NCBI GenBank assembly: GCA_022843625.1
Contig: JALHNH010000022.1
Coordinates: 1 to 64,000 of the forward strand
DNA from: Bryobacter sp.
Lineage (GTDB): Bacteria; Acidobacteriota; Terriglobia; Bryobacterales; Bryobacteraceae
Length of the DNA stretch: 64,000 nt
Direction: 5' to 3'
Position numbers and translations under genes: made by a program. A model generated the notes under the pieces. That model had not been told where the DNA came from. It saw nothing but the letters and a program-made list of their open reading frames with translations, and made no database searches. Shown here piece by piece: positions 46,464 through 54,514 of the stretch (position 1 is the stretch's first letter; every line of letters starts with the position of its first letter).

Positions 46464-48080
46464 TTACTTCACTACGTCGACGCTGGCGACAGTACGTTCG
46501 CCGGTGCGCATTTCGTTCACCAGCTTGCCCTTGGGATCTACTTCCACCAGGCGGCGGCCGGTGTAATCGACAATCAGTAAATTGCCATTGGGCATCATAG
46601 CCATGCCGGAAGCCCAGCCGAATTGAAGGTCCATCTTGGTGCCGGCAATTGAGCGGACCACGGTGCCGGCAGGATTCACTTCTACGATCTCGCCGGGGTC
46701 GCTGATGCTGATCAGGGTGTTGCCATTGGCCAGTCGAATGGCCTGATAGGAGCGGCGCTGTTCTCCGTTGGGTGCCTGCCAGCTCCAGATCACCTTGCCG
46801 GATTGGTCTACCTCATGGATCTTGGCGATGGCTTCTTCTGCAATAAGAGTAGTACCCGCTGCAGTGCGGCGGCTGTTGCGCATGCGCATGTTGCCAATGT
46901 TGGGAGCCGAGTAATTCCACACTTCCTTCTTGTCGGGAGTGACTTCGATTACTTTGCCAAGACGGGCGTCCCCGATCAGGGTGTTGCCATTCGGCAGGCG
47001 CTGGGCGCTCAGGGGGTGTTCAAGGCCGGTTGAGTAACTCCAGACTTCCTGCTGCTTTTCGTCGATCTCTACTACGCGCTTTTCGGGAGCGATGGTGAAG
47101 AGGGCGTGGCCGTTGGGCAGGCTCTGCACGTCGTGACCACGGCCGTTCTTCCTGGTCCAGTAGACCTTGCCCGAGGGCCAATCCATCGAGACGATCTCAC
47201 CGCGCATCCCGTGATCGGAGATCAGGATGCGGGTTTGCGGCGTGGTGGGTTTGAGGTAACGATCGAGAAACTGAAAGGCAAGGGTCTCGGCACGCTCCGC
47301 GTCCGGGCCTTTGAAGCCATGGCCGGCTCCAGAGAACGTTTCAAGCTCGGCATCGACGCCTGCGTTGATCAGGCGTTCTGTCAGCTGCACGCTGTGTTCG
47401 TAGGCAACGTAGGCGTCTTTGGTGCCGTGGAGGGAAAGGGTCGGCGCCGCGTTCGGGTTGACCCAATTGATGGGGCTTGCCTTCTGGTGGATCTTGCGGT
47501 TTTGATCGAGATGGCCACCAAGCCAGAGGGGCAGTACATCGGCAGCGTCGACGCTCTTGGAGTAGCTTTGAGTAAAGTCGGTGGGCCCGTAGTAATTGAT
47601 GACGGCTTGTACCTTGCTTGAGAATTCTCGGTTAGGGCCAGTGCCTTCAAATTCGGCAACGTCGGCAGTGAGGCCGAGCATCAGCACCAGATGGCCGCCG
47701 GCGCTGCCGCCCCAGGCACCGATGCGATCCGGGTCGATGCCGTATTTGGCTGCTTTGTCGCGTAGGTTACGGACGGCCGCCTTGGCATCTTCCACTGAGG
47801 ACGGAAACTGATTACGGGGGGCCAGGCGGTAGCTTGCGGTTGCTGCGACGTAGCCCCGCTCGGCAAGGCGATTGGCCTGCTGTAGATAGCTTTGGCGTCT
47901 GCCGGCGCGGAAGCCTCCCCCATGGATCAGGAGGACGGCAGGCGCTGGGCCTGTCTGATTTTTGGGACGGACAATGTCCATCTCCATCTTGGCGCCCACG
48001 TTCGAATACTCGACGGTGACTGGCGGGGTTTGTGCAAAGAGAAAACAAAGAAGAAGGCTAGGAGACATCATCGGGAGCAT
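46464..48080 (-). CDS. Exported esterase fused to a beta-propeller
   Basis: 538 residues; start ATG 48080, with ATG 48068 nearby. A signal peptide (about 1-17) leads to a BD-FAE/carboxylesterase-like alpha/beta hydrolase (about 20-280) with the oxyanion loop LLIHGGGFRAGR, the nucleophile in GAWGGSAGGHLV (about 144-155), and late GTKDAYV and GAGHGF for Asp and His. From about 285 to the end there are five to six propeller-blade repeats of the kind LPNGNTLIGDARLGKVIEV / LANGNTLISISDPGEIVEV. It probably cleaves esters on plant-type polysaccharide, with the propeller as binding module (inference). It ends convergently 0 bp from the DUF1501 gene and is divergent from the selenoprotein gene. Confidence 0.88.
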   Translation of the reverse strand: MLPMMSPSLLLCFLFAQTPPVTVEYSNVGAKMEMDIVRPKNQTGPAPAVLLIHGGGFRAGRRQSYLQQANRLAERGYVAATASYRLAPRNQFPSSVEDAKAAVRNLRDKAAKYGIDPDRIGAWGGSAGGHLVLMLGLTADVAEFEGTGPNREFSSKVQAVINYYGPTDFTQSYSKSVDAADVLPLWLGGHLDQNRKIHQKASPINWVNPNAAPTLSLHGTKDAYVAYEHSVQLTERLINAGVDAELETFSGAGHGFKGPDAERAETLAFQFLDRYLKPTTPQTRILISDHGMRGEIVSMDWPSGKVYWTRKNGRGHDVQSLPNGHALFTIAPEKRVVEIDEKQQEVWSYSTGLEHPLSAQRLPNGNTLIGDARLGKVIEVTPDKKEVWNYSAPNIGNMRMRNSRRTAAGTTLIAEEAIAKIHEVDQSGKVIWSWQAPNGEQRRSYQAIRLANGNTLISISDPGEIVEVNPAGTVVRSIAGTKMDLQFGWASGMAMMPNGNLLIVDYTGRRLVEVDPKGKLVNEMRTGERTVASVDVVK

Positions 48081-48103
48081 ATCACTTCTGGCATGCTGGA
48101 ATC

Positions 48104-48445
48104 ATGAGCAAAATTGACTGGAACTATCATCGCCCTGGCTGAACGAGCTGTGGAAAGACGCAGGAGTTTCTTGCGAAGAATAAAGTCTCAGTGACTGAGC
48201 AGTTGGATGCGAAGAAGAAGCCCCTCGGGCGGAGTGAAGCCGAAGCTCTGCTGAAGGCCGCCGACGAGGTGTATGTTGCCAAGGGCAAGAAGGTTCTTCA
48301 TTTCAAGATGAAGCAAGCCGCCATAGAAGAAGTTCTGGCTGTCGTGCTGGGACCCACAGGGAATCTGCGCGCCCCTACCTTCCGATCGGGCAAGACGCTG
48401 GTGGTGGGCTTTGATGAAGCTGCCTACAGCGCCGTGCTTGGCTAG
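48104..48445 (+). CDS. ArsC-like selenoprotein with in-frame UGA (UxxC redox motif)
   Basis: Read from ATG 48104 with UGA 48140-48142 decoded as selenocysteine (U), the frame gives 113 residues beginning MSKIDWNYHRPG-U-TSCGKTQEFL. The UxxC replaces the CxxC seen in thioredoxin-fold ArsC/Spx relatives. The rest matches the family: SVTEQLDAKKKPLGRSEAEALL, EVYVAKGKKVLHF, and the closing LGPTGNLRAPTFRSGKTLVVGFDEAAY. A start at GTG 48191 would drop the whole redox strand and active site. A SECIS-like hairpin lies at 48159-48175 and selA at 28930-30228. The function is probably a cytoplasmic thiol/selenol reductase; true arsenate reduction is not implied. It starts 23 bp from the divergent esterase, and the convergent M20 gene ends 3 bp after it. 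Confidence 0.88.
48159..48175 (+). promoter_or_regulatory. Candidate bacterial SECIS hairpin
   Basis: CGCAGGA (48159-48165), loop GTT (48166-48168), TCTTGCG (48169-48175): a 7-bp stem with one G-U wobble and an apical loop starting with G followed by U. It begins 16 nt after the UGA, and the loop G lies 23 nt after it. This fits the known bacterial rule that SelB binds a stem-loop within the coding sequence roughly 16-37 nt downstream. Confidence 0.75.
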
Positions 48446-48448
48446 TTG

Positions 48449-49861
48449 CTATTTGGCGCGAGCCATCTCTTCCACCAGATCGTAGTGGAATTTGACGAAG
48501 GTGTAGAGCGAGGATTCGAGGATGCGTTCCTGGTCGGAGTGGGCTCCAAAGCCCTTGGGGCCATCCTCGGAATCGATCATCGGCCCGATGCCATAGCACT
48601 GCATGCCTTTGGCTCGCAGGAAGGACATGTCGGTGGCGCCGGTGGACATTGAGGGCAATGTGGGGACTCCGGGGTAGTGCTTCTTAGCCACAGCCTCGAT
48701 TGTCTTGAAGGCTTCGTTGTCGAGGCGGGAAGGCGCGCCGCCTGGACGCGTAGCTCCGCCACCGTCACGGACGACTTTGACGGCAGGGTCGTTGATGACG
48801 CTGCGGAGCATGTCGTAGAACTTGGTGAGGTCTTCGTCAGGGAGTGCGCGAATATCAAGTGTTGCTTCGGCCTCGGAGGGGATGACGTTGCGGCGGTAGC
48901 CGGCCTTGATGATATTCGGCGAAATTGAGGTGCGAAGCATCGAGTTATGGCGGGGTTCGTTGGCAGCCATATAGGCCTGGATGGCGTCGGTCTTTTCGGG
49001 GTTGAGCAGGCCGTTGTAGCGATCGCGTTCTTCTGGAGTGGAGACGGTGGCGAGGCGTTCGAAATAAGTGCGGGTGGTGTCGTTCAGGCGCATGGGAGGC
49101 TGCCACGCGGCAACCTTGGCGACGGCCTGAGCGATGTGGACGACAGCATTGGATTGCAAAGGAACTGAACCATGACCAGCAACGCCACTCGCGACAAGGC
49201 GCACGCCTGATGGAAGCTTCTCGGTCGTCTGGACAGAGACGAAGCGGAGGCGGTTGTCGGTGCGAACGGCAGAACCACCTTCAGCGAAGCAATACTCGGC
49301 ATCGATCTCGGCCCAGTGCTCGCGAACCAGATAGGCGATGCCAAGGACAGGGGCGCCTTCTTCCCCGGCTTCAGCCATGAAAATGACATCGCGGTCGAGG
49401 GCGAGTTTCTGACGCTTGATCAGAATCATCGACATCATGGCGGCCACCAGGTTGTCTTTGTCGTCCACTGTGCCGCGCCCGTAGATATAGCCGCCTTCAC
49501 GGTGGGCGGAGAAGGGCCCGTGGGTCCATTTCTTGGGATCGATATTGACAGTGTCGGTGTGGCCTACGATCAGGATCGGCTTCTTCTTGCCGTTGCCCTT
49601 GATGCGTGCGATCAGGTTGGGCCGCTGGATTTCCGGATTGGCCAGATTGTCCATCGTGAAGATCTTGGACTCGATGCCTTCTTTGTCGAGGACGCTCTTG
49701 ATGTAGTCGACAACGGGTTTTTCGCTGCCGCCAGGGTCGGCGCTATTGATCTGGATGATTGCCGAAAAGTGTTTGAGTGTCTCGGCGTCTACCTTGGCCC
49801 AGTCGATGGATTGGGCGCTGATGCCGAAAGAGATCAGAAGAAAAAGAAAGACACGAATCAT
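48449..49861 (-). CDS. Exported M20-family metallopeptidase
   Basis: 470 residues. A signal peptide (about 1-17, ISAQ) precedes the M20 fold. Zinc ligands and catalytic residues are in ILIVGHTDTVNIDP (about 96-109), IYGRGTVDDKDNLVA (about 124-138) and FMAEAGEEGAPVLG (about 158-171). A dimerisation domain (about 215-345) carries LDIRALPDEDLTKFYDML, and the last ligand region is STGATDMSFLRAKG..GFGAHSDQERI. It is probably a dipeptidase or carboxypeptidase at the envelope. Its end lies 3 bp from the selenoprotein gene end. Confidence 0.92.
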   Translation of the reverse strand: MIRVFLFLLISFGISAQSIDWAKVDAETLKHFSAIIQINSADPGGSEKPVVDYIKSVLDKEGIESKIFTMDNLANPEIQRPNLIARIKGNGKKKPILIVGHTDTVNIDPKKWTHGPFSAHREGGYIYGRGTVDDKDNLVAAMMSMILIKRQKLALDRDVIFMAEAGEEGAPVLGIAYLVREHWAEIDAEYCFAEGGSAVRTDNRLRFVSVQTTEKLPSGVRLVASGVAGHGSVPLQSNAVVHIAQAVAKVAAWQPPMRLNDTTRTYFERLATVSTPEERDRYNGLLNPEKTDAIQAYMAANEPRHNSMLRTSISPNIIKAGYRRNVIPSEAEATLDIRALPDEDLTKFYDMLRSVINDPAVKVVRDGGGATRPGGAPSRLDNEAFKTIEAVAKKHYPGVPTLPSMSTGATDMSFLRAKGMQCYGIGPMIDSEDGPKGFGAHSDQERILESSLYTFVKFHYDLVEEMARAK

Positions 49862-49914
49862 GCGTGTCAGGTTAACAGATTTGACATCTCAACTCGCTAG
49901 CATCGGAGAAAGTC

Positions 49915-50757
49915 ATGGATCGCAGAACTCTCCTTCAAGGCCTTGCAGCTGTGGCTGTTAGAAGCGACTTTTCGTTTGTTCACTTTACAGACCCACACAT
50001 CCAGCCGGAGTTGCATGCCGGAGATCGATGCCTTGCCTGCTTCACAAAGATTCAGAAATTGCGGCCGGACTTTGTTCTCGCTGGTGGAGATCTTGTCTTT
50101 GATGCCAACGAGACCAGCACCCGCAAGGCGACCGAGTTGTTTGGGCTCTATGCCGAAACCTTGAAGCGAATTGAGGTGCCTGTGTATACGGCACTGGGAA
50201 ACCATGATGTGCTTGGCTTGTCTTCAAAGAGCGGCGTAGCGGCGACTGACCCGATGTATGGAAAGAAGTACTTTGAGGATCGTTTCGGGAAGCGCTATTC
50301 GGCCTTCGATCACAAGGGGTGGCATTTCGTTTTGCTCGATTCGATTGGGGTGACAGCCGAGCGTGGCTTTGTGGGATTGATTGATGCTGAGCAAATCGAG
50401 TGGCTGAAGCGGGATCTGGCGCGGGTGGGGAAGACGCGGCCGGTAGTTGTGTTGACCCATGTGCCGCTCTTGAGTTCTGTACTGCAGATTGTGCCGGACC
50501 CCTGGAAGACTGCGCCAACCTATCTTGTGACTAATGCGCCCGCAGTGCTGGAAGTGTTGCGGCCCTACAATGTGAAGGCCGTCTTGCAAGGCCATACCCA
50601 CATTTGCGAGACCGTGATCTATAACGGCTGCCAGTTCATCACCTCAGGTGCGGTAAGCGGCAATTGGTGGAAGGGGCCGCGTGCAGGGCATCCCGAGGGC
50701 TTTGGAGTCTTGACCGTCAAAGGTGATCAATTGAGTTGGCGCTACGAGACTTATTAA
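49915..50757 (+). CDS. Calcineurin-like metallophosphoesterase, Tat-type signal
   Basis: 280 residues. The N-terminus MDRRTLLQGLAAVAV looks like a short twin-arginine signal. Metal-binding motifs appear in order: FTDPHIQ (about 24-30), AGGDLVFD (about 60-67), LGNHDVLG (about 99-106), VLTHVPL (about 180-186), QGHTHICE (about 223-230). It is probably a periplasmic phosphodiesterase or phosphatase. It overlaps nothing and ends 1 bp from the minus-strand operon end. Confidence 0.9.
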   Translation: MDRRTLLQGLAAVAVRSDFSFVHFTDPHIQPELHAGDRCLACFTKIQKLRPDFVLAGGDLVFDANETSTRKATELFGLYAETLKRIEVPVYTALGNHDVLGLSSKSGVAATDPMYGKKYFEDRFGKRYSAFDHKGWHFVLLDSIGVTAERGFVGLIDAEQIEWLKRDLARVGKTRPVVVLTHVPLLSSVLQIVPDPWKTAPTYLVTNAPAVLEVLRPYNVKAVLQGHTHICETVIYNGCQFITSGAVSGNWWKGPRAGHPEGFGVLTVKGDQLSWRYETY

Positions 50758-50758
50758 C

Positions 50759-51925
50759 CTACCACTGCAACCATTCGCGACCGGCAGCGACGAGCTTTTC
50801 GGGGTTGAGTTTGGCGGGTAGAGTGAAGTCGGGCGGAGCTATTACCAGGATCTCGTCCATGCCGGCGGCACCAAAGATGTGCACCGTGTTGCGCTGATAC
50901 TCAGCGTACTTTTCGTACTCTTGCCAGACGTAAAGGTAGAGCAGTTCGAGGTCGACATAGGTGCCGAGCGTATCTACTTGCGTAGGGATCGGGTTCGTCT
51001 GTTCCGGGTCCGAGTAGATGAGGAGAGAAGAGAAGGGCTTCATCTTGTTACGGATGCCGAAGGACGAAATCGTAAGCGACGGTCTTGCACGACGAACGGC
51101 CTGTACGCTGGCCCACTCAACAAACGTGTTGTTGATCAACAGCGTCCCGTTACCGGCAAGCAGGACGGCGCGGATGAATTCGGCGAGCAGCGGGTCTTTA
51201 GACGGAGGGGCGACCTTCATTCGCTTCAGGCGGGCACCCAACTCTCGAGGGCCACGGAGTTGTTCTTTCTCGACGATCTGCTGCACTTCGTCGGTCAGTT
51301 TCTGGCGATACGGCTGCAGGTCGTCGTAGCTGAGGGAGACGATTCCTGGAGCAGGCGGGATGTCGGTGCCGGCCTGGATCAGCCAACGGTCGTAGGGGGC
51401 GGGCTTTTCTGAGGCCAGCAGCGGCGCCAGATGGAGGGCCGGGTCTAACGGGGCCTCCAGCGCGTAGCGGCGGCCCTTCAGGCGCGTCCAGAGGCGATCT
51501 GGCCCCACAGGTAGCTCCGAGGGTGAGAGGACGACAGAGAGGCGCGGGCGGCCCCTGCGCTGTATCTCCGCATTGAGCACCGGTTCGAGCCGGGAAAAGA
51601 TCTGGGCAACAGCGGCACGCCATTCGGCGTAATGCGGGTTCCGGTTGAGAAAGTCGACCTGTTCGAGGGTGAAGCTGCGACGGGGCCAGGTCTTCTCGTT
51701 GATGCCCATTTTCACTTCCGCCTGACGGAGGGCGGTGAAGAGGTCGGTAAATTCTTCGGGAGGGAGTTTGTCTACCAGCGTGAAGAGGCGCTCGTAGTAG
51801 ATGTGTTCGGCAGGGAAGAGAAGTTGCCAGTCTTTGATCTGGTCGAAGAAGAAGGTGGAAAAGCTGGCCGGGATACGGTCGAAGAGGCCTTTGTCGATCA
51901 GCGCCTGTAGCAGCGGCGACACCAT
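50759..51925 (-). CDS. Protein of unknown function, last gene of the Oar/Mo-oxidoreductase operon
   Basis: 388 residues from ATG 51925, 5 bp after the previous gene; a longer frame upstream lies inside that gene and lacks protein-like composition. I do not recognise a family. It has no signal peptide or membrane span. The N-terminal 150 residues are helical and charged (FFFDQIKDWQLLFPAEHIYYERLFT). The middle repeats Pro-rich strands (VVLSPSELPVGPDRLWTRL). The C-terminal part has an alpha/beta look (AGNGTLLINNTFVEWASVQA, IFGAAGMDEILVIAPPDF). Its place in a tight five-gene operon suggests a role with the alkaline-phosphatase-like and molybdopterin proteins. Confidence 0.75.
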   Translation of the reverse strand: MVSPLLQALIDKGLFDRIPASFSTFFFDQIKDWQLLFPAEHIYYERLFTLVDKLPPEEFTDLFTALRQAEVKMGINEKTWPRRSFTLEQVDFLNRNPHYAEWRAAVAQIFSRLEPVLNAEIQRRGRPRLSVVLSPSELPVGPDRLWTRLKGRRYALEAPLDPALHLAPLLASEKPAPYDRWLIQAGTDIPPAPGIVSLSYDDLQPYRQKLTDEVQQIVEKEQLRGPRELGARLKRMKVAPPSKDPLLAEFIRAVLLAGNGTLLINNTFVEWASVQAVRRARPSLTISSFGIRNKMKPFSSLLIYSDPEQTNPIPTQVDTLGTYVDLELLYLYVWQEYEKYAEYQRNTVHIFGAAGMDEILVIAPPDFTLPAKLNPEKLVAAGREWLQW

Positions 51926-51930
51926 TGTGG

Positions 51931-53043
51931 CTAGACGATCTCCGTAAGCGGGCGGCCCGCGCAGTCGAATTTGACACCCAGCATTTGGGCAGTGGTGGCA
52001 GCGATATCGATATGGGCGACAGGGCGTTCGATCTCTCCACGGCCGACGTTGGCGCCGAGGGCGAGCATCCACATGTTGCGGCAGGAGGCGTCCCCGGATC
52101 GGTGGTTCAGAAAGCCATTGGCGGCGTTGGTATCGCCATCGCGGCCAAGCTCGGGCAGGATCATGACGCTGGTTTTGTCTTTGTAGCTTGGGTTCGATTG
52201 GATTTCGTCCCACAGCATGCCGGTGAGGCGGTCTGTGCGGGTGACGGCTTGAAGGTAGAGCGAGTAGCTGCCCCAGTGGGCGACGTCCATGTCCCAGAAG
52301 TTGACCAGGATGACGCGAGGTGCAAATTCGCGCATCACCTCGCGGGTGATAAAGAAAGTAAGCTCGTCACCGGAGGCAGGCGCTTCGGGGCCGTTGATGT
52401 ATTCGACGAGGGCGTGCGTGAGCGTTTCGCGCACCTTCTGATCGAGTTGTTTGCCGCCCTTGAAGACTGTCCAGCCTACGCCTTCGTAGCCTTCTTCGAG
52501 AATGGTTTCGAGCCGGCGGCGCACGTTATCGCGATCGGCAACGCCCATGCCCCCTCCGCGCTTGACGATGTCTTTGACGGCATCGAGCAGGAGTTGCTTG
52601 GGGAGGACCACGTTTGCTCCGGCGCTGGTTGCGGCACCAATGCTCGAAAAGCTCTTGTTGGTGCAGATGGCCCACGCGTCCATAGGGTTGGGCTTGCGCT
52701 GCTGGCGGAAGGCCTCGAAGATCGTGGGTGAGGCGGGAGGCTGAAAGCCAAAGTCATCGACGCGCTGCCATTGTCCAGTAAGAATCGACGCAGTGGAGTT
52801 GTAATGAGAGAGCACGCCGAGATTGCGGCAGTCTTTGTAGAAGCGCCCTTGCCCTTTGAGAGCAGCCAGGCGCGGGATGTTGCGCAGGCCATCCCCGGAG
52901 AATGTCTCGCTGTAGCGTACCCCACCACCGAAGGTCACGATGATGACCTTACGGGCAGACTCAGCCGGCTCTGCGCCGTGCGTCGCGATGCGGCTGGCGA
53001 CGCTGAGTCCTGCAGCCTGGAGGAATTGGCGTTTCGAAAGCAT
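51931..53043 (-). CDS. Alkaline-phosphatase/sulfatase-like (DUF1501-related) protein
   Basis: 370 residues. A signal-like N-terminus MLSKRQFLQAAGLSVASRIATHG carries KR in the Tat position. The body resembles DUF1501/sulfatase-type alkaline-phosphatase folds: KVIIVTFGGGVRYSETFSGDG, NSTASILTGQWQRVDDFG, VILVNFWDMDVAHWGSYSLY (metal-ligand style Asp/His), SVMILPELGRDGD, and the end AHIDIAATTAQMLGV. The activity is not clear. It starts on the last base of the upstream molybdopterin gene's stop codon, so translation is coupled. Confidence 0.75.
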   Translation of the reverse strand: MLSKRQFLQAAGLSVASRIATHGAEPAESARKVIIVTFGGGVRYSETFSGDGLRNIPRLAALKGQGRFYKDCRNLGVLSHYNSTASILTGQWQRVDDFGFQPPASPTIFEAFRQQRKPNPMDAWAICTNKSFSSIGAATSAGANVVLPKQLLLDAVKDIVKRGGGMGVADRDNVRRRLETILEEGYEGVGWTVFKGGKQLDQKVRETLTHALVEYINGPEAPASGDELTFFITREVMREFAPRVILVNFWDMDVAHWGSYSLYLQAVTRTDRLTGMLWDEIQSNPSYKDKTSVMILPELGRDGDTNAANGFLNHRSGDASCRNMWMLALGANVGRGEIERPVAHIDIAATTAQMLGVKFDCAGRPLTEIV

Positions 53044-53741
53044 TAGTACTCGGTGATCTCTCCACCTTTGATCTTACGCCTCGATTTGGGGTCGAGCCTC
53101 CAGCCCGGCTTCGCGGCCTCGGGGATCAGGTCTAGTGGTGTGTCGTAGCCGGCCAGGATGTCGCCGCTGGGCGAATAATATGGGCCGATATCGCAGGCCA
53201 TCGAACCCTTGCCCTCTTCGACGAAAGTGATCGAGGTAATGAGCTTGGCAGACTTGTAGCCGTACTTGGACGGATCAAGCAGACGGAGCGGGGCGCCGTT
53301 TTTGTCGGGCAGTGGTTTGCCGGCGCGGTCGAGCACCATCAGGACGTGCGGGTTCTTCATCTCGTCCAGCGACATGTATTCATACCACTTGTCGGCGCAA
53401 TCGAGACGAATGGCCCGGGCAGCTTTGCGTGGCTTGACGATGTCAAAAAGCGATTCAAAACGAAAGCCACCCCAGGTGGCGCGGCCGCTCCAGCACTGTA
53501 CGCACTTCATACGAGAGTTTTGCTGGACTTGCGGCAGGGCGCGCAGTTGGGCCAGCTTAAGAGCTTGTGGCTTCTCGACAAGACCTTTGATTTCAAGGCT
53601 CCATTTTGTGATGTCGATGGGCGGGACGGGGTTGTACCACATGGTGCGAAAGCCGACTTCATCGGGAATATCCGATGGCATCAGAAGCTTTCTGCTGCTT
53701 TGCACCTGTGCCGCAGCAAGGAGAATATCGCGGCGTGTCAT
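53043..53741 (-). CDS. Molybdopterin-dependent oxidoreductase (sulfite oxidase/MsrP fold)
   Basis: 232 residues, short for the family. The N-terminus MTRRDILLAAAQ resembles a minimal Tat signal. The molybdenum-ligand Cys is in RMKCVQCWSGRATWGGFRFE (about 77-96), followed by YMSLDEMKNPHVLMVLDRAG and GAPLRLLDPSKYGYKSAKLI, all typical of the oxidoreductase molybdopterin-binding domain. No haem or dimerisation domain is present, as in MsrP. It could reduce oxidised protein methionine or another S/N-oxide. It overlaps the TPR gene by 4 bp (ATGA) upstream and the phosphatase-like gene by 1 bp downstream. Confidence 0.88.
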   Translation of the reverse strand: MTRRDILLAAAQVQSSRKLLMPSDIPDEVGFRTMWYNPVPPIDITKWSLEIKGLVEKPQALKLAQLRALPQVQQNSRMKCVQCWSGRATWGGFRFESLFDIVKPRKAARAIRLDCADKWYEYMSLDEMKNPHVLMVLDRAGKPLPDKNGAPLRLLDPSKYGYKSAKLITSITFVEEGKGSMACDIGPYYSPSGDILAGYDTPLDLIPEAAKPGWRLDPKSRRKIKGGEITEY

Positions 53742-54505
53742 GGTTGTTGCACCTGGAGTTTGAGATGTTTGGTAGCGGCCTGGCGTTTGTCGGCCTCGGC
53801 CTTTTCTGCTGCCGTCAGTTTCTCGTGAAGCAGGCGGTGGGATTCGGCTTTGGCGCTCTGTCCCAGACGGCTGTAAATGCGGAAGAGCCGGTAATGAGGG
53901 ATCGGGTTCTTTGGGGCGAGGGTGCAGGATCGTTCGAGTGCAATCGCGGCCTGAGGCAGTTTGTTTTGCTTCTCGAGCAGCAGCCCAAGTTCAAAATGAG
54001 TCTCGGGGTTGGGCTGGAGGGCAAGCGAGCGGCGCAGCTCGGCTTCGTCACCGGTTGCTTTGCCGAGAAGGAAATGGCCGAGAGCGCTGTTGGGGTTTGA
54101 TTTGGAATAGGTGCGGAAGGCAGCGATGACGTCAGCCTCTCGAGGGCCCGCATGTTCGAAGATTCGGCCGAGAAACATCACGGGTTGTTCGACATCAGGT
54201 GCCAGACGGTTGGCATCGAGAAAAGCCCCGACGGCGTCCGAAAAACGCCGGGAGCCGTAATAAGCTACGCCGAGCGATAAAGCCGCCTGAGCGCTTTCGG
54301 GAAAGCGCGAGCGGGCGTGCTCCAGCACGACGATGGCTTCGGTGAAGTTCTGGGTACCGAGCAGCACATTACCGAGATCGGTATAGTTGCTTTCTTTAGA
54401 CGGCTCGGCCCGGATTGCCGCCTGTAATTCGGCGACAGCCCGGGCCGGGTCGGAAGAAAGTTGCGCTGCGAGGATCCAGATACTCAGGATATTCGCGGCA
54501 GGCAT
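53738..54505 (-). CDS. TPR-repeat protein
   Basis: 255 residues. A weak signal-like N-terminus (MPAANILSIWILAAQ) is followed by about six TPR units from residue 17 on: AVAELQAAIRAEPSKESNYT, DLGNVLLGTQNFTEAIVVLE, AALSLGVAYYGSRRFSDAVG, LGHFLLGKATGDEAELRRSL, HFELGLLLEKQNKLPQAAIA, PHYRLFRIYSRLGQSAKAES. It probably scaffolds the products of the operon in the periplasm. It starts 9 bp after the Oar receptor gene and overlaps the molybdopterin gene by 4 bp. Confidence 0.85.
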   Translation of the reverse strand: MPAANILSIWILAAQLSSDPARAVAELQAAIRAEPSKESNYTDLGNVLLGTQNFTEAIVVLEHARSRFPESAQAALSLGVAYYGSRRFSDAVGAFLDANRLAPDVEQPVMFLGRIFEHAGPREADVIAAFRTYSKSNPNSALGHFLLGKATGDEAELRRSLALQPNPETHFELGLLLEKQNKLPQAAIALERSCTLAPKNPIPHYRLFRIYSRLGQSAKAESHRLLHEKLTAAEKAEADKRQAATKHLKLQVQQP

Positions 54506-54514
54506 ACTTGCAGT

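Noticed and set aside
48148..48163. A first hairpin after the UGA: CTGTG-GAAAGA-CGCAG
   Set aside because: It is only 5 bp, its loop lies 10 nt after the UGA (too close for a bacterial SECIS), and it competes with the better hairpin at 48159-48175.
48191..48445. Independent 84-codon gene starting at GTG 48191
   Set aside because: It lacks the first strand and active site of the fold; the upstream frame with UGA restores the complete family architecture.
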